This document shows positions 1-8,335 of a DNA stretch of 64,000 nt, piece after piece. Made by a program: the position numbers and the translations under genes. The stretch is taken from the NCBI RefSeq assembly GCF_016756615.1, contig NZ_AP023262.1, forward strand, positions 7,131,501 through 7,195,500. Reading direction: 5' to 3'. The stretch is from Mesorhizobium sp. L-8-3. Lineage in GTDB: Bacteria; Pseudomonadota; Alphaproteobacteria; Rhizobiales; Rhizobiaceae. Positions within the stretch are counted from its first letter, which is position 1; the number at the start of each line of letters is the position of its first letter. The notes under the pieces were generated by a model, which was not told the origin of the DNA, ran no database searches, and saw nothing but the letters and a program-made list of their open reading frames with translations.

Positions 1-143
1 AGGGTGCAAAAAGCTGCCACTCTCCTGACGATCCTATTGTCATTCGAAGCCCGTTAACGTTCGGTTTTGAGGCTGCCACGACGGTTCAAAGGTGACACGG
101 TTTCGATGAGACGTGCAGTACCTCCTTTCACGCCGCGCCGCCA

Positions 144-2114
144 CTACGAAACGCTCTGTCCGCTCCTCTGCCGTCCGAGGGTCCATGAGATGGCCTCCCC
201 GCGCACCACACCGGAAACCTCCTTGCCGAGATGTCGGTCAAGCACTGGTCGCCATGGCACCAGCGTGAATTCTCGCGACTTCTCGATGACAGCGTACTTG
301 CCGCTAGCAAGGTCGACGGATCGGCGCAGCGTGCCTTCTATTCGATCTCCAGGCTGCGCTTCGGCATACGCGAGACCGAGCTGATCCGACAGCTGGCCGG
401 CGACACGGTTCAGCTCGCGCTGGCGCAGGATCGAAATCATGTTGGCGCGGTAGACGGTCCGGTTCTGCTCTTCATGCGCGAGGCCTTGCGCGATCAGCCA
501 CTGCCGCCGGCGGACTTGCGCTTCCCGTACCTCACCGCCAAAGCCGGAGGTGCGCAAGGCCTCCGGTCGGTCGGCAACCAGCTGCTGGTCAATCCAGGTG
601 GCGCCGTCAGAACGGACCTGTCGCTCCAGCGGCATTGACGAGAGCTCGTCGACAACAACAGGCTCGGCCCTGGCCCGCTGGCGCTCATAGTCAGCGACAC
701 GGTTGAGGTGATCTGGCGCGATGATCCAGGCTCCGTCCGGCTCGCGCTCCACGCCGGCGGTCGCGCGGCGGATCGCCTCCAGCCGCCGCACATGGGTTTC
801 GGCAAAGCGTTCGGTGGCGGACGGATCATGCTTGAGGTGAATGTCGATGGAATAGCGGCCCTCATGAGTAGCGGCGATCTCGGCGATCGCCCGGTCAACC
901 GGCGTGGGCTCGATGTTCCTCGGCGTGACACGCACGATGCAGCCGTCGGGCGTCGGCCCAGCGGCCTCGCCCTTGCCGATATCGACATAATGGCTTTTCC
1001 CGTCCACACCGTCGACGACGAGGTAATGCCGGTCGCTGATCTCGTCGGCCAGCCCACGCACGACGACGCGACCGACAATAGGTGCGGCCAGCGGTTCCGG
1101 TCGATCATGCACAATGTAATCGGCAGCACTGCGGGCGAGCCCCTTGCCGGTCAGCTCGCGGTGCATGGTCTTGATGATGTCGCCGCGCTCGCCAACGCGG
1201 CGCAGCGTCGCCTCAAGCTCGTCGTCCAGACGCCACCTGCCAGAGCCGATCTCATCGGCTAACCCCATCCGATCGAGCTTGCGCAGGCGTCCCTGATGCA
1301 GCGTCTGGCGAAAGGCGTCCCGGCCGTCCGGCGTGACATGTCCGTCGTCGTCGCGCATGCGTAGCAGCTGCCGGTCTATGCTGGTGAAGCGCTCCTGTTC
1401 CATTTCCTGGCGCAGGCGCTGCTCGATCTCGCGGTCGGTGCGAGGACCGAGATCGAGGCTGACCAGTTCGGCCCCGCGCTCGCGCAAACCGGACGAGATG
1501 TAGTCGCGGGCGATGACGAGATTCTCGCCGCGATCGTCCTTGCCGCGAACGATGACATGGGTGTGGGGATGGCCAGTGTTGAAATGGTCGACGCCAACCC
1601 AATCGAGCTTGGTGCCGAGATCCTCTTCCATCTGCGCCATCAAGCGTCGGGTCAGTGGCTTGAGGTCGTCATACTCAATGCCGTCTTCGGCGGCGACGAT
1701 GAAACGGAACTGATGCCGGTCGCCATCGGCACGATCGAGGAAGGCCTTGCCATCGACCCGATCTTTGTCGGCACCATAGAGTTGGCCAGGCTCGCCTTCG
1801 CGGGTGACGCCGTCGCGCTGGAGGTAGCGCAGGTGCGCGTGCGCTCCGTCGGAACCCTTGCCGGCCAGTTTGACGACCCGTGCCTTGACGACGACACGTC
1901 GCAGCCGAAAGGCGGCGTAGCGGTCGCGTGACTTGAGCAGCGCGGCTGCGGCCCCACCCCGCCCAGCCCGGCTTCCCGTGAAGCGGCCACCGCGCGGGGA
2001 CCTGCCGCCGGCTCGGTTGATTGCAGCTCGGACCTGGCCGGCGAAGCGTTTTTCTGCCTTCGAGCCGCGCGACCCGATCTTGCCAAGCTTTGGCCTGAAC
2101 TCGTCGTCTGTCAT
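144..2114 (-). CDS. rlxS: Relaxase of the integrative element (RlxS/DUF3363 family)
   Basis: About 656 residues. The protein is probably the DNA relaxase that nicks the origin of transfer and pilots the strand during conjugation of the island. The N-terminal half carries a VirD2-type nuclease region with the metal-binding cluster HFNTGHPHTHV near residue 180, and the rest fits the DUF3363 relaxases of Mesorhizobium ICEs. The frame is open further upstream, but the ATG at 2114 is preceded by GGGAGG at good spacing and starts MTDDEF, so I chose it. It is the last gene of a minus-strand run after the excisionase, traF and transglycosylase genes, the order expected around rlxS in ICEMlSym-type elements. 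The family is clear; the gene name is by analogy. Confidence 0.85.
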   Translation of the reverse strand: MTDDEFRPKLGKIGSRGSKAEKRFAGQVRAAINRAGGRSPRGGRFTGSRAGRGGAAAALLKSRDRYAAFRLRRVVVKARVVKLAGKGSDGAHAHLRYLQRDGVTREGEPGQLYGADKDRVDGKAFLDRADGDRHQFRFIVAAEDGIEYDDLKPLTRRLMAQMEEDLGTKLDWVGVDHFNTGHPHTHVIVRGKDDRGENLVIARDYISSGLRERGAELVSLDLGPRTDREIEQRLRQEMEQERFTSIDRQLLRMRDDDGHVTPDGRDAFRQTLHQGRLRKLDRMGLADEIGSGRWRLDDELEATLRRVGERGDIIKTMHRELTGKGLARSAADYIVHDRPEPLAAPIVGRVVVRGLADEISDRHYLVVDGVDGKSHYVDIGKGEAAGPTPDGCIVRVTPRNIEPTPVDRAIAEIAATHEGRYSIDIHLKHDPSATERFAETHVRRLEAIRRATAGVEREPDGAWIIAPDHLNRVADYERQRARAEPVVVDELSSMPLERQVRSDGATWIDQQLVADRPEALRTSGFGGEVREAQVRRRQWLIAQGLAHEEQNRTVYRANMISILRQRELNRVAGQLSDQLGLAYAEAQPGDRIEGTLRRSVDLASGKYAVIEKSREFTLVPWRPVLDRHLGKEVSGVVRGEAISWTLGRQRSGQSVS

Positions 2115-2312
2115 GCAAGCCTCCCGAAATACTGCAACAAAATCGGCGGCTTGCGCGCCCCAGCCTCTTGGTGCCGCTGGCAGCCTCCTGGGAAAGCGAT
2201 GTGCAGACAAAGACTTAACCGCCTATCGGAGGCGGTGCCTTTATCTTGCCTTACGCGCCCCTCGCCCCTCGCCTTAAGCGTCCCTGGCCCCTCCCGGATG
2301 CCCTCAACAGCG

Positions 2313-2996
2313 CTAGCCATTGTGCTTCTTTGGCCGCGCGAGATCCCTGCCGAGCGGCACGAAAAGGCCGCCATTCGTTTCACCGGCGCGAACACCGTCG
2401 CGAAGGAAGAACAAAGAGCGTCCGGAGGGAGCGTTCCGCCCCTTTGAAGTTGTGGATTGGCCTTTGAATTCGTTCATGTCGGCCGCCGAAATCCCCGTCG
2501 CCTCAAGCTGTTTCAGATAGGCAACGGTCTCTTTCGGCAGCGGCCTTCGAAGCTTCAAATGGCCTTCATAGCGCTCGGGTCCAGCGTTGTAGGCGGCAAA
2601 CAGGCCGGGGAATCCGAAACGCTTATACATGGCGCTGAGATAGGCGGTTCCGGCCAAGATGTTGTCGCGCGGATCGTGCGGGTCGGCTCCCAGACCGTGC
2701 TCGACGCGCATCTCCTGATAGGTGCCGGGCATCACCTGCATAAGACCCATGGCGCCGGCGCGGGAGGTGATGGGACGGCCATCGAGGACGGTCTTGCCGC
2801 GGCTTTCGGCATCGATGACGGCGCAAATCCAGGCCTGGGGAATGTGGAAGCGTGCGCTTGCTTCCGATACGAAGTGCTGCCATCGTTGCAGCTGCGGACT
2901 TTGGGAGATGACGGCTGGCTCAGCGCCGGTCGAGGCGGAACGGGCGCATGGCGCGACGGCGATCATGCCGAGCATCAGGAGGGTCACTCGGTCCAT
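2313..2996 (-). CDS. Lytic transglycosylase (SLT domain), conjugation-associated
   Basis: 227 residues. It starts with a signal-peptide-like segment (MDRVTLLMLGMIAVAPCARS), followed by a soluble lytic transglycosylase domain: the catalytic Glu in VIDAESRG, then GLMQVMPGTY and AAYNAGPERY. Such enzymes open peptidoglycan locally so that a type IV transfer apparatus can be assembled. Its start overlaps the end of traF by 13 bases, so the two are translationally linked, and rlxS follows on the same strand. The C-terminal 50 residues after the SLT domain look unstructured. Family assignment is firm; a role in transfer is inferred from the neighbours. Confidence 0.85.
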   Translation of the reverse strand: MDRVTLLMLGMIAVAPCARSASTGAEPAVISQSPQLQRWQHFVSEASARFHIPQAWICAVIDAESRGKTVLDGRPITSRAGAMGLMQVMPGTYQEMRVEHGLGADPHDPRDNILAGTAYLSAMYKRFGFPGLFAAYNAGPERYEGHLKLRRPLPKETVAYLKQLEATGISAADMNEFKGQSTTSKGRNAPSGRSLFFLRDGVRAGETNGGLFVPLGRDLARPKKHNG

Positions 2997-3532
2997 AGCG
3001 GCACCAGCCTCCCGATGATGTTGTCGGCCGGCACCGGCCCGAAATAGCGACTGTCGAAGGAGTGATTTTTTTCGTTGCCGAGCAGGAAAACCTCGTCATG
3101 GGCGAGCGCTCGGCAGCCGTTCCACCAAGGCAGCGGACGGCCTTGCGTGTCGATTTTGAGCCGACGGGCGACGATCTCGCCGCCTATGATGATGGCATTA
3201 CTAAAGGCGCAGACATGCTCGTCCGGCAGCGCGGCGAGACGCTTCACCAGCGGTATATTGCGAGGCAGATAGCCGCGTTGGTCGGCGAGATAGGCAACGA
3301 AGCCAGGCGGGCGGGCGAGCACAAGATCGCCGCGCGCAGGCGTGCCAGACCCAACGCGATAGAGACCGACCGGCGCGCTAGCCGAGGCGTTCCAGACCAG
3401 CAAGGGAGACGGCTTTGGGAGCGCCGTGAAGCCTGTCAGGCTCAGGCCAATCGCGGCGATGGCGATTGCGTTGCGCGCCCGAACGCGCCGCAAACGGCTG
3501 CCGATCAGATGGATGGAAGGCCGCTGGCTCAT
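2984..3532 (-). CDS. traF: TraF-type conjugal transfer signal peptidase (S26C)
   Basis: 182 residues with an N-terminal basic stretch and one membrane segment (AIAAIGLSLTGFTAL). The nucleophile region reads NASASAPVGLYRVG, the general-base lysine region PLVKRLAALPDEHV, and the C-terminal motif SFDSRYFGPVP is typical of TraF/S26C peptidases. The family matures or cyclises pilin for conjugative pili in the periplasm. The ATG overlaps the stop of the upstream excisionase-like gene (four-base ATGA overlap), and its own end overlaps the transglycosylase start. That makes a tight operon tying excision to transfer, as known for rdfS-traF in Mesorhizobium elements. Confidence 0.85.
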   Translation of the reverse strand: MSQRPSIHLIGSRLRRVRARNAIAIAAIGLSLTGFTALPKPSPLLVWNASASAPVGLYRVGSGTPARGDLVLARPPGFVAYLADQRGYLPRNIPLVKRLAALPDEHVCAFSNAIIIGGEIVARRLKIDTQGRPLPWWNGCRALAHDEVFLLGNEKNHSFDSRYFGPVPADNIIGRLVPLWTE

Positions 3533-3798
3533 GAGCGGGCTCCCTCGTCGGCTGAGCCGGACCCGCCCTTGTCATCGTCGGAGCCGGGTTCTGGCGGGCG
3601 GCCTTTCGACCAGTCGTCGAGTTCGTCGATGTGGTAGCGGACATAGCGGCCGTGCTTGCGGTATTTCGGGCCGCCGCCGGTCAGCCGCATCTTTTCCAGG
3701 GTGCGCTGGGACAGGCCGATATAGAAGGCAGCCTGCGCGGTGTTCAGAAACGGACTGCCCTTCTTGGCGCGGGCCGCGCGGTCGTTTTCGTCGTCCAT
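3529..3798 (-). CDS. rdfS: Excisionase / recombination directionality factor (RdfS-like)
   Basis: 89 residues, small and charged, with a winged-helix/MerR-like DNA-binding core (FLNTAQAAFYIGLSQRTLEK followed by KHGRYVRYHIDELDDW). This fits the AlpA/HTH_17 excisionases. In M. loti R7A the RdfS protein drives excision of the symbiosis island and is encoded immediately before traF; the same order is seen here. GAGGACC lies at the right distance before the ATG. It should bend attachment-site DNA so that the integrase excises rather than integrates. The C-terminal tail (EPGSDDDKGGSGSADEGARS) is acidic and low complexity. No integrase or att site was identified in this window. Confidence 0.8.
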   Translation of the reverse strand: MDDENDRAARAKKGSPFLNTAQAAFYIGLSQRTLEKMRLTGGGPKYRKHGRYVRYHIDELDDWSKGRPPEPGSDDDKGGSGSADEGARS

Positions 3799-3960
3799 GA
3801 TGGTCCTCGTTTCGCTTCGGACAAGCGACCGCGAGGATCGGCGAGCGAGGTCGTCCTGGGGACGGGCGAAGAGTCGGGTGGGAGTTTTCGCCGCCCCTTC
3901 GGGCGAGCGTCGGCGGGAACCCCCGCGCCGAGTTGCGGCGCGAGGGCTTGAGCCGGCCGG

Positions 3961-4284
3961 TCAGTCGGCCGGGTTCCAGATGACGGCGTAGGTGTCTTGA
4001 TCGTCTTGGCCGGCGGCGCGGCCGAGATTGGCGTAGAGCTTGCGGGGACCGAACTCCGGTGCGGCGATGGACAAGCTCACATAGTCGTTGCCGGAAGTCT
4101 CCCCGGTTCGGATCCAGCCGGCGCCGACCTCCACGCCCTGCGTCAGCACCCGGAAGTCGGGATGGTTGTCGGCGGACTTGCTCCGATTGGGCACGATGTC
4201 GATGTCGGCGCGGACGCTGAGCGTCCTGAGCTGGCCTTTGTAGCTGCCGTTTTCCTGCTTGTTGACGTAACCGATCGCGGTCAT
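3961..4284 (-). CDS. DUF736 family protein
   Basis: 107 residues matching the DUF736 pattern: it begins MTAIGYVNKQENGSYKGQL, contains VGAGWIRTGET and ends with the YAVIWNPAD type C-terminus. The function is unknown, but DUF736 proteins are standard cargo of rhizobial ICEs and plasmids next to rdfS/traF and partition-like genes. A very good ribosome binding site (AAGGAGACAGG) precedes the ATG. It lies 160 bases upstream of the excisionase-like gene on the same strand and may share its transcript. In related elements a ParB-like gene often lies nearby, which matters for the parB tail fragment at 4841. Confidence 0.8.
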   Translation of the reverse strand: MTAIGYVNKQENGSYKGQLRTLSVRADIDIVPNRSKSADNHPDFRVLTQGVEVGAGWIRTGETSGNDYVSLSIAAPEFGPRKLYANLGRAAGQDDQDTYAVIWNPAD

Positions 4285-4814
4285 TTTCCTGTCTCCTTCT
4301 GCTGTCGCCGGGGACCATTCCCCTGCGATGGCGGACCGTGATGGGCGCGTCCGGACCGCCCGAACCCGGCAGGGCCGCAGCGGCAGCGAAGGACCCGAGC
4401 GGGCAGCTTTTTTGAAGCGAAGCGGCGCGAGGAAGCCGCGTCATGCGGCGGGGAAAAAAGCTGGTGGCGAGGGTTTCGGGCGGGCTGGAACCGCCCATAG
4501 GTCAATGAGCCAGCCGCAGGGGAATGTCCTCAAGACGTGTGGGGACAGGTCGCGTGATCGGGTGAGCACAACAAGCGATCGGAACGCGTGCGGCGGGTTC
4601 CGCACGCTCAACACCGTGCCGGATCGATAAATGTGCCCGTGCACCGGGAGCCCCAGCAGGCATCTCGGCGTGGTAATCGAGCACTGACAAGGGCGAGCTT
4701 TGGCGGCCGGATGTTGTTGCCGGAAGCGGGGTCCAAGGGGCGGAACGTGCAGCCAACGCGCCCCGGAGAGGCGCCAACCCGCGGCTATCGACGAGCCGCC
4801 TCGGCATGGCGGAC
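4285..4814. other. Gene-free GC-rich leader region
   Basis: About 530 bases upstream of the DUF736 gene. The stretch is very GC-rich with short inverted segments. The open frames across it have the arginine/proline-rich composition of non-coding GC-rich DNA. I see no gene, RNA or clear promoter. Confidence 0.4.
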
Positions 4815-4840
4815 TCATTCGAGGGTAACAGCGACCGGGC

Positions 4841-4898
4841 CTCGGCCCATTGATCGGCGGTCGGAAGCCGCCGCGTTTCGTGTGTTTTCGGTTGGGAA
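4841..4898 (-). pseudogene. Remnant of the parB 3' end
   Basis: This 58-base stretch closely matches the tail of the intact ParB-like gene at 31882-31940. Both share the run from CCCATTGATCGGCGGT through GGAAGCCGCCGCG to TTTCGTGT, in the same orientation, with one base missing here. The intact gene encodes KFPVESYTKRGGFRTADQW in this part; the remnant reads KFPTENTR then goes out of frame. Only the C-terminal codons remain. The copy lies just upstream of the DUF736 gene, while the intact parB sits 27 kb away at the other end of the nod block. Confidence 0.65.
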
Positions 4899-4904
4899 CT
4901 TGGT

Positions 4905-5060
4905 CGAATCCGCGCCAGCTGGTTCCATTGGAGCGAAACCGATCGTCTCGGCGTGATCGAGGAATTCGACCAAATTGATACCGATGGCCTTCGCGAGGTC
5001 CGCCTGGCTGAGACCAGACGCTTTTCTTTTATCGACGCGGACATACCCGGGTGATCGGCC
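4905..5060 (-). pseudogene. Possible serine-recombinase N-terminal fragment
   Basis: The minus-strand reading contains SPGYVRVDKRKASGLSQAD followed by INLVEFLDHAETIG. This recalls the N-terminus of small resolvases (GYVRVSTDKQ..GLS..AQ....INLVE..DDAG), but the catalytic region is incomplete. An XRE-type helix-turn-helix fragment (GLSQADLAKAIGI) is the alternative reading. It runs directly into the parB tail remnant. This is a weak call based on short similarities. Confidence 0.25.
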
Positions 5061-5069
5061 AGCCGCCAT

Positions 5070-5935
5070 CCGCCAAGGTTAGGTCGTTCCTAGCGGCGCG
5101 GCGGGCACGGCTGAGCCCGCGTCCGAAGTCGACGAGGAAAGGGTATTGCTCCCCCGATTTCCGAAGAAGGCCACTGGTCGCAATTGCCCCTGTGGGCCGT
5201 GGCGATCTTTTGGTCGCGCTTGCGACATTCTTGTCAGCCTTCGGGACACAACAATGTTTTCGGATAGGCGCGCACGAGGGAGCAAATCAAGGAATCTCAA
5301 TCTCGCAAACGCCGTGACGCCCAGCCGGACTCGATCCTCAGGGCGTGGAGACCGGCGCGCCGTGCTGAAGAGCTCGGAGGTGTCAAAGGCCTTCCTCGAC
5401 AGGGGGAGCAGCAACAGCGCGATCGTAGGCGCGACGGCCGCATCTTCGCAGATCGCAGCCTGCGCACGCAATTACACGCCAGAGACAAAGCCTTACGCGG
5501 TCGATGCCGGCGTGCGGCAATGCATCGGCTCGGCCCGTCCGGAACGGCTTTCGCCTTCCCTTGCCGGCGCGGAAGTTCTGACTACTCCGACAGTACAGCA
5601 CCTTTGCTCGGTCCGGGTGACCAAGCGATTGTGCGGCGCGCTCGGTCTCGGTCAATGCACGGCGCCCCTGCTCAAGCCGACAGGGCTTCGGCAAAAGATA
5701 GTCCGATTCGGTGCCCCCAAGTGAAATGGCATAGCGCTTGCTGTTATCCGTTAGAGCCCACCAAAGCACGTAGAAAGCTATGAACAGAACCATGGCAAAA
5801 ACGCGAAGTTCCATACAAGCGCCCAAGGAGACCGTGCACGTTTGCGCCGAACGTCCCCTCCAGACGTCCCTCCTCCGGTATCTGATTTGCTATGGCTGGT
5901 TCGAGACTGACGGAGCCGTGGCGCTCGCCCAATTG
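5070..5935. other. Unassigned stretch
   Basis: About 860 bases without a recognisable gene. A minus-strand frame ending near 5800 begins with a hydrophobic signal-like segment (MELRVFAMVLFIAFYVLWWA), but the rest of that frame has no family signature and looks like a decayed or accidental frame. Given the remnants on either side (parB tail, rpoN), this is probably more degenerate DNA. Confidence 0.35.
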
Positions 5936-5939
5936 TCGC

Positions 5940-6297
5940 TTACCCGCCTCCGCCAGGAGGGTCGCCGACGCGATCAAAGTGCATCAGGCGACGGTAAGCC
6001 GGGTGACGTCGAACACATACATGCAGACCCCGCGCGAAGTGTTCGAACTGAAGTATTTTTTCACCGTCGCGAGCGCGTCCTCCCAAGGTGGCGACGCGCG
6101 GTCCCCCCCGAAGCTGTCCGCCATCGGATCAAGGCGACAATCGCCGACGAATCGCAAGATGACGCGCTTTCCGACGACGACATCGTCGTCCGGCCCAAGG
6201 AAAGGGCCATCGATTTGCGCGCCGCACCGTCACAAAATATCGCGAAGCGATGAACATCCCCTCGTCCGTGCAATGCCGCAGGGAATGGCGCTTCTGG
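5940..6297 (+). pseudogene. rpoN: Remnant of rpoN (sigma-54) C-terminal domain
   Basis: Reading across three frames reconstructs the end of sigma-54: HQATVSRVTSNTYMQTPRE and FELKYFFTVA in one frame, RHRIKATIADESQDDALSD in a second, then the diagnostic RpoN box ARRTVTKYREAMNIPSSVQ in a third, at about 6217-6280. The order and spacing are those of the RpoN DNA-binding domain. The N-terminal two thirds are missing and at least two frameshifts plus a small deletion break it, so it cannot make a sigma factor. The MFS exporter gene starts 60 bases downstream in the same direction. Confidence 0.85.
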
Positions 6298-6359
6298 CGT
6301 TAATCCGGGTCAACGCAGCAACCCGAGTTTGCAGCACATCCAAACTGGAGACCCTGTTG

Positions 6360-7586
6360 ATGACCGAATCCGCTACGGGCTTCATGGACGGAGTTCTGCA
6401 TGACCCAAAACAGCCAGATCAACGGTCTGGTCCCGCATGGGGTGCAGTCATTTCGCTTGCCTTAGGCACCTTTGGGCTTGTGACGGCAGAGTTTCTGCCT
6501 GCCAGCGTGCTGACACCGCTCGCGCATGATCTCTCTATCACCGAGGGTGCAGTCGGACAGGCGCTGACAACGACCGCCATCGTGGGGGCGATCTCGGCGC
6601 CGACGATGGCCGTCATCACAAGGCCCCTGGACCGCAGGATCGTCATATGGGCGATGACGCTGCTGCTGATCCTGTCGAACGTTCTATCGGCCGTCGCGGG
6701 GTCGCTGCCGGTTCTCCTGGCCGCCCGCGTCGTGCTCGGCATAGCACTCGGAGGGTTCTGGTCGATTTCGGCAGCGCTGGCGATGCGGCTCGTTCCAAGT
6801 CACCTCCTGCGGCGCGCCATGTCGATCATCCTCACCGGCGTTACCTGCGCTGCCGTTTGCGCGGCTCCAATCGGCGCCTATGTCGGCGATATCTGGGGAT
6901 GGCGAACCGCCTTCATGATCGCTGCGGTCGTCGGCGCCGTTACGCTGGTAGTGCAACTCATAACCATTCCGACGCTGCCTCCGATTGGAGTGGCCAGCTT
7001 CCGCAGTCTGCTGGATGTGGCCAAGAATCCGATGATCAAAGTCGCGATGTTGGTCGTCCTGCTGGTCGCTTCCGGGCACTTCGCCGGCTTCACCTATATC
7101 CGCGCCTTCCTTGAGAAGTTTCCCGCGCTTGATATCGAGACGATCTCGCTGGTGTTGCTCGTCTTTGGCATCGGCGGCTTCTTCGGCAATTTGGCCGGCG
7201 GATTCCTGGCCGAGCACAGCCTCAAGGCAGCCGCGGCCCTGCCTCCCCTGTTCATAGCGATGGCCACTGTCTCGCTGCTGACGCTGGGAGCATCGGCTTG
7301 GGCCACGGCGATTGCGGTTACAGTATGGGGCTTTGCCTTCGGCGCGGTGCCGGTGGGACTGCAGACATGGATGGTGCTGCACGCCGCTCCCGAGCAGGCC
7401 GAAAGCGCCGGTGGGCTGATGGCCGCAACGTTCCAGGTAGCCATCGCAGCGGGCGCGATTTTCGGCGGACTACTGATGGACAATGCCGGCGTCGCCAGTT
7501 CCCTTGCCTACAGCGCCGTTGCCTCGTTCCTCGGCGCCCTGACAGTGTTCTTGCTCGGCCCGAAGCGCGAACCTCAGACCACCTGA
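6360..7586 (+). CDS. MFS transporter, NepI/YdeA-like drug or nucleoside exporter
   Basis: 408 residues with about twelve hydrophobic segments and the layout of the 12-TM major facilitator family. After a soluble start of about 25 residues comes AVISLALGTFGLVTAEFLPA, typical of the NepI/AraJ branch (purine ribonucleoside or sugar efflux). The frame is open back to 5892, but the upstream part is the rpoN remnant read in one of its frames, so the ATG at 6360 with GGAG about ten bases upstream is the likely start. It acts in the inner membrane; the substrate cannot be told. Intact, with no partner gene nearby. Confidence 0.8.
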   Translation: MTESATGFMDGVLHDPKQPDQRSGPAWGAVISLALGTFGLVTAEFLPASVLTPLAHDLSITEGAVGQALTTTAIVGAISAPTMAVITRPLDRRIVIWAMTLLLILSNVLSAVAGSLPVLLAARVVLGIALGGFWSISAALAMRLVPSHLLRRAMSIILTGVTCAAVCAAPIGAYVGDIWGWRTAFMIAAVVGAVTLVVQLITIPTLPPIGVASFRSLLDVAKNPMIKVAMLVVLLVASGHFAGFTYIRAFLEKFPALDIETISLVLLVFGIGGFFGNLAGGFLAEHSLKAAAALPPLFIAMATVSLLTLGASAWATAIAVTVWGFAFGAVPVGLQTWMVLHAAPEQAESAGGLMAATFQVAIAAGAIFGGLLMDNAGVASSLAYSAVASFLGALTVFLLGPKREPQTT

Positions 7587-7599
7587 CAGAGAGGCCATC

Positions 7600-8075
7600 A
7601 GTGCAGCGCGGGAAAGATGCAATCATCAGCCGCGCGGTGCGATCCTACGCACGATTTTTGGCGGTTGCAGGCCTCGTCTCCGGGTGATCGGACGCTGTTG
7701 TCCGGTCGATTTCGACCGGCGGGGGCGTTTCGAATGATGGTGCCGACGAGAGAACCTAAGAGTGCGGGACCGAACCGGACCGCCTCGTCCGTCGACCGCT
7801 CTGGCATGGCGACGCGGTCTATGCGGCTCTGTCTTGCGGCGAGCATCGGGCGGATCGCGCGCCTGATCTCTTACATGAAGCTCGGGGCCGAACATGCCCC
7901 GCAGCTTCTGATTCGGCCCGAAATAGAGGATCGTTCGGCGATATCGTAGTTGTATTCACCAACTGTGATCCAGCCGCGATTGAACGTCGACAGCCCCGCG
8001 CGACGGATTTCCAGCGGCGGAATCTCAAGCGCCGCCTGCCCTTGGTAAGGCGGCTTACCGGAATTCGGCAGGAGG
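7600..8075 (-). pseudogene. Decayed gene of unknown family
   Basis: On the minus strand, piecing frames together gives a protein-like stretch: RLVLLPNSGKPPYQGQAAL, EIPPLEIRRAGLSTFNRGW, ITVGEYNYDIAERS, then FGPNQKLRGMFGPELH and LARIRRMLAARQSRIDR-type sequence. Composition and continuity suggest a once-real gene, but several frameshifts are needed and I do not recognise the family. It follows the nifQ remnant on the same strand. No function is proposed. Confidence 0.35.
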
Positions 8076-8079
8076 ACGA

Positions 8080-8240
8080 GACGAGTTATCTCACGCTCAG
8101 TATCCCCGCAATTCGGTGCGGCGCATGGCGAAAACCTTCAGCCTCGCATAGCTTGCGGTAAAAGTACTTCTTCCACTTCATGTTTTTTGGTGTTGCCGGC
8201 TGCCAGCATGGGGAAACACGTGGCACGCCGTCATGCAAAA
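8080..8240 (-). pseudogene. nifQ: Remnant of nifQ C-terminal region
   Basis: The minus strand encodes, with frameshifts, FPMLAAGNTKK, then MKWKKYFYRKLCEAEGF, then SPCAAPNCGDTE. This is the conserved NifQ segment (LAARN..MKWKKFFYR.IC..EGF..C.AP.C), which precedes the cysteine motif thought to hold iron/molybdenum during nitrogenase cofactor synthesis. The second cysteine pair is lost and no N-terminal part is seen. A dead fragment; identification rests on about 40 residues. Confidence 0.6.
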
Positions 8241-8335
8241 TCATCGAATGTGCGTCAGACCCAATTTTGCACGCCGGTTCGCACCCGTATGAGGCGCTGA
8301 GTAAATCTAGACTGAGACCAGGAGTGCCCGCGACT

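Noticed and set aside
4815..5069. Intact XRE-type regulator (QseM-like)
   Set aside because: The frame fuses a short GLSQADLAKAIG segment to the out-of-frame parB tail; it is better explained as a junction of two remnants.
5383..5826. 147-residue minus frame with a signal-like start
   Set aside because: Only the first 20 residues look protein-like; the remainder resembles random GC-rich translation.
5892..6359. Upstream extension of the MFS transporter frame
   Set aside because: The extra 156 codons are one frame of the rpoN remnant; the ATG at 6360 has a better start signal and fits the family.
8221..8236. TGGCACG followed by CATGC as a sigma-54 promoter
   Set aside because: The -12 GC is one base too far from the -24 GG, and no gene follows in that direction.
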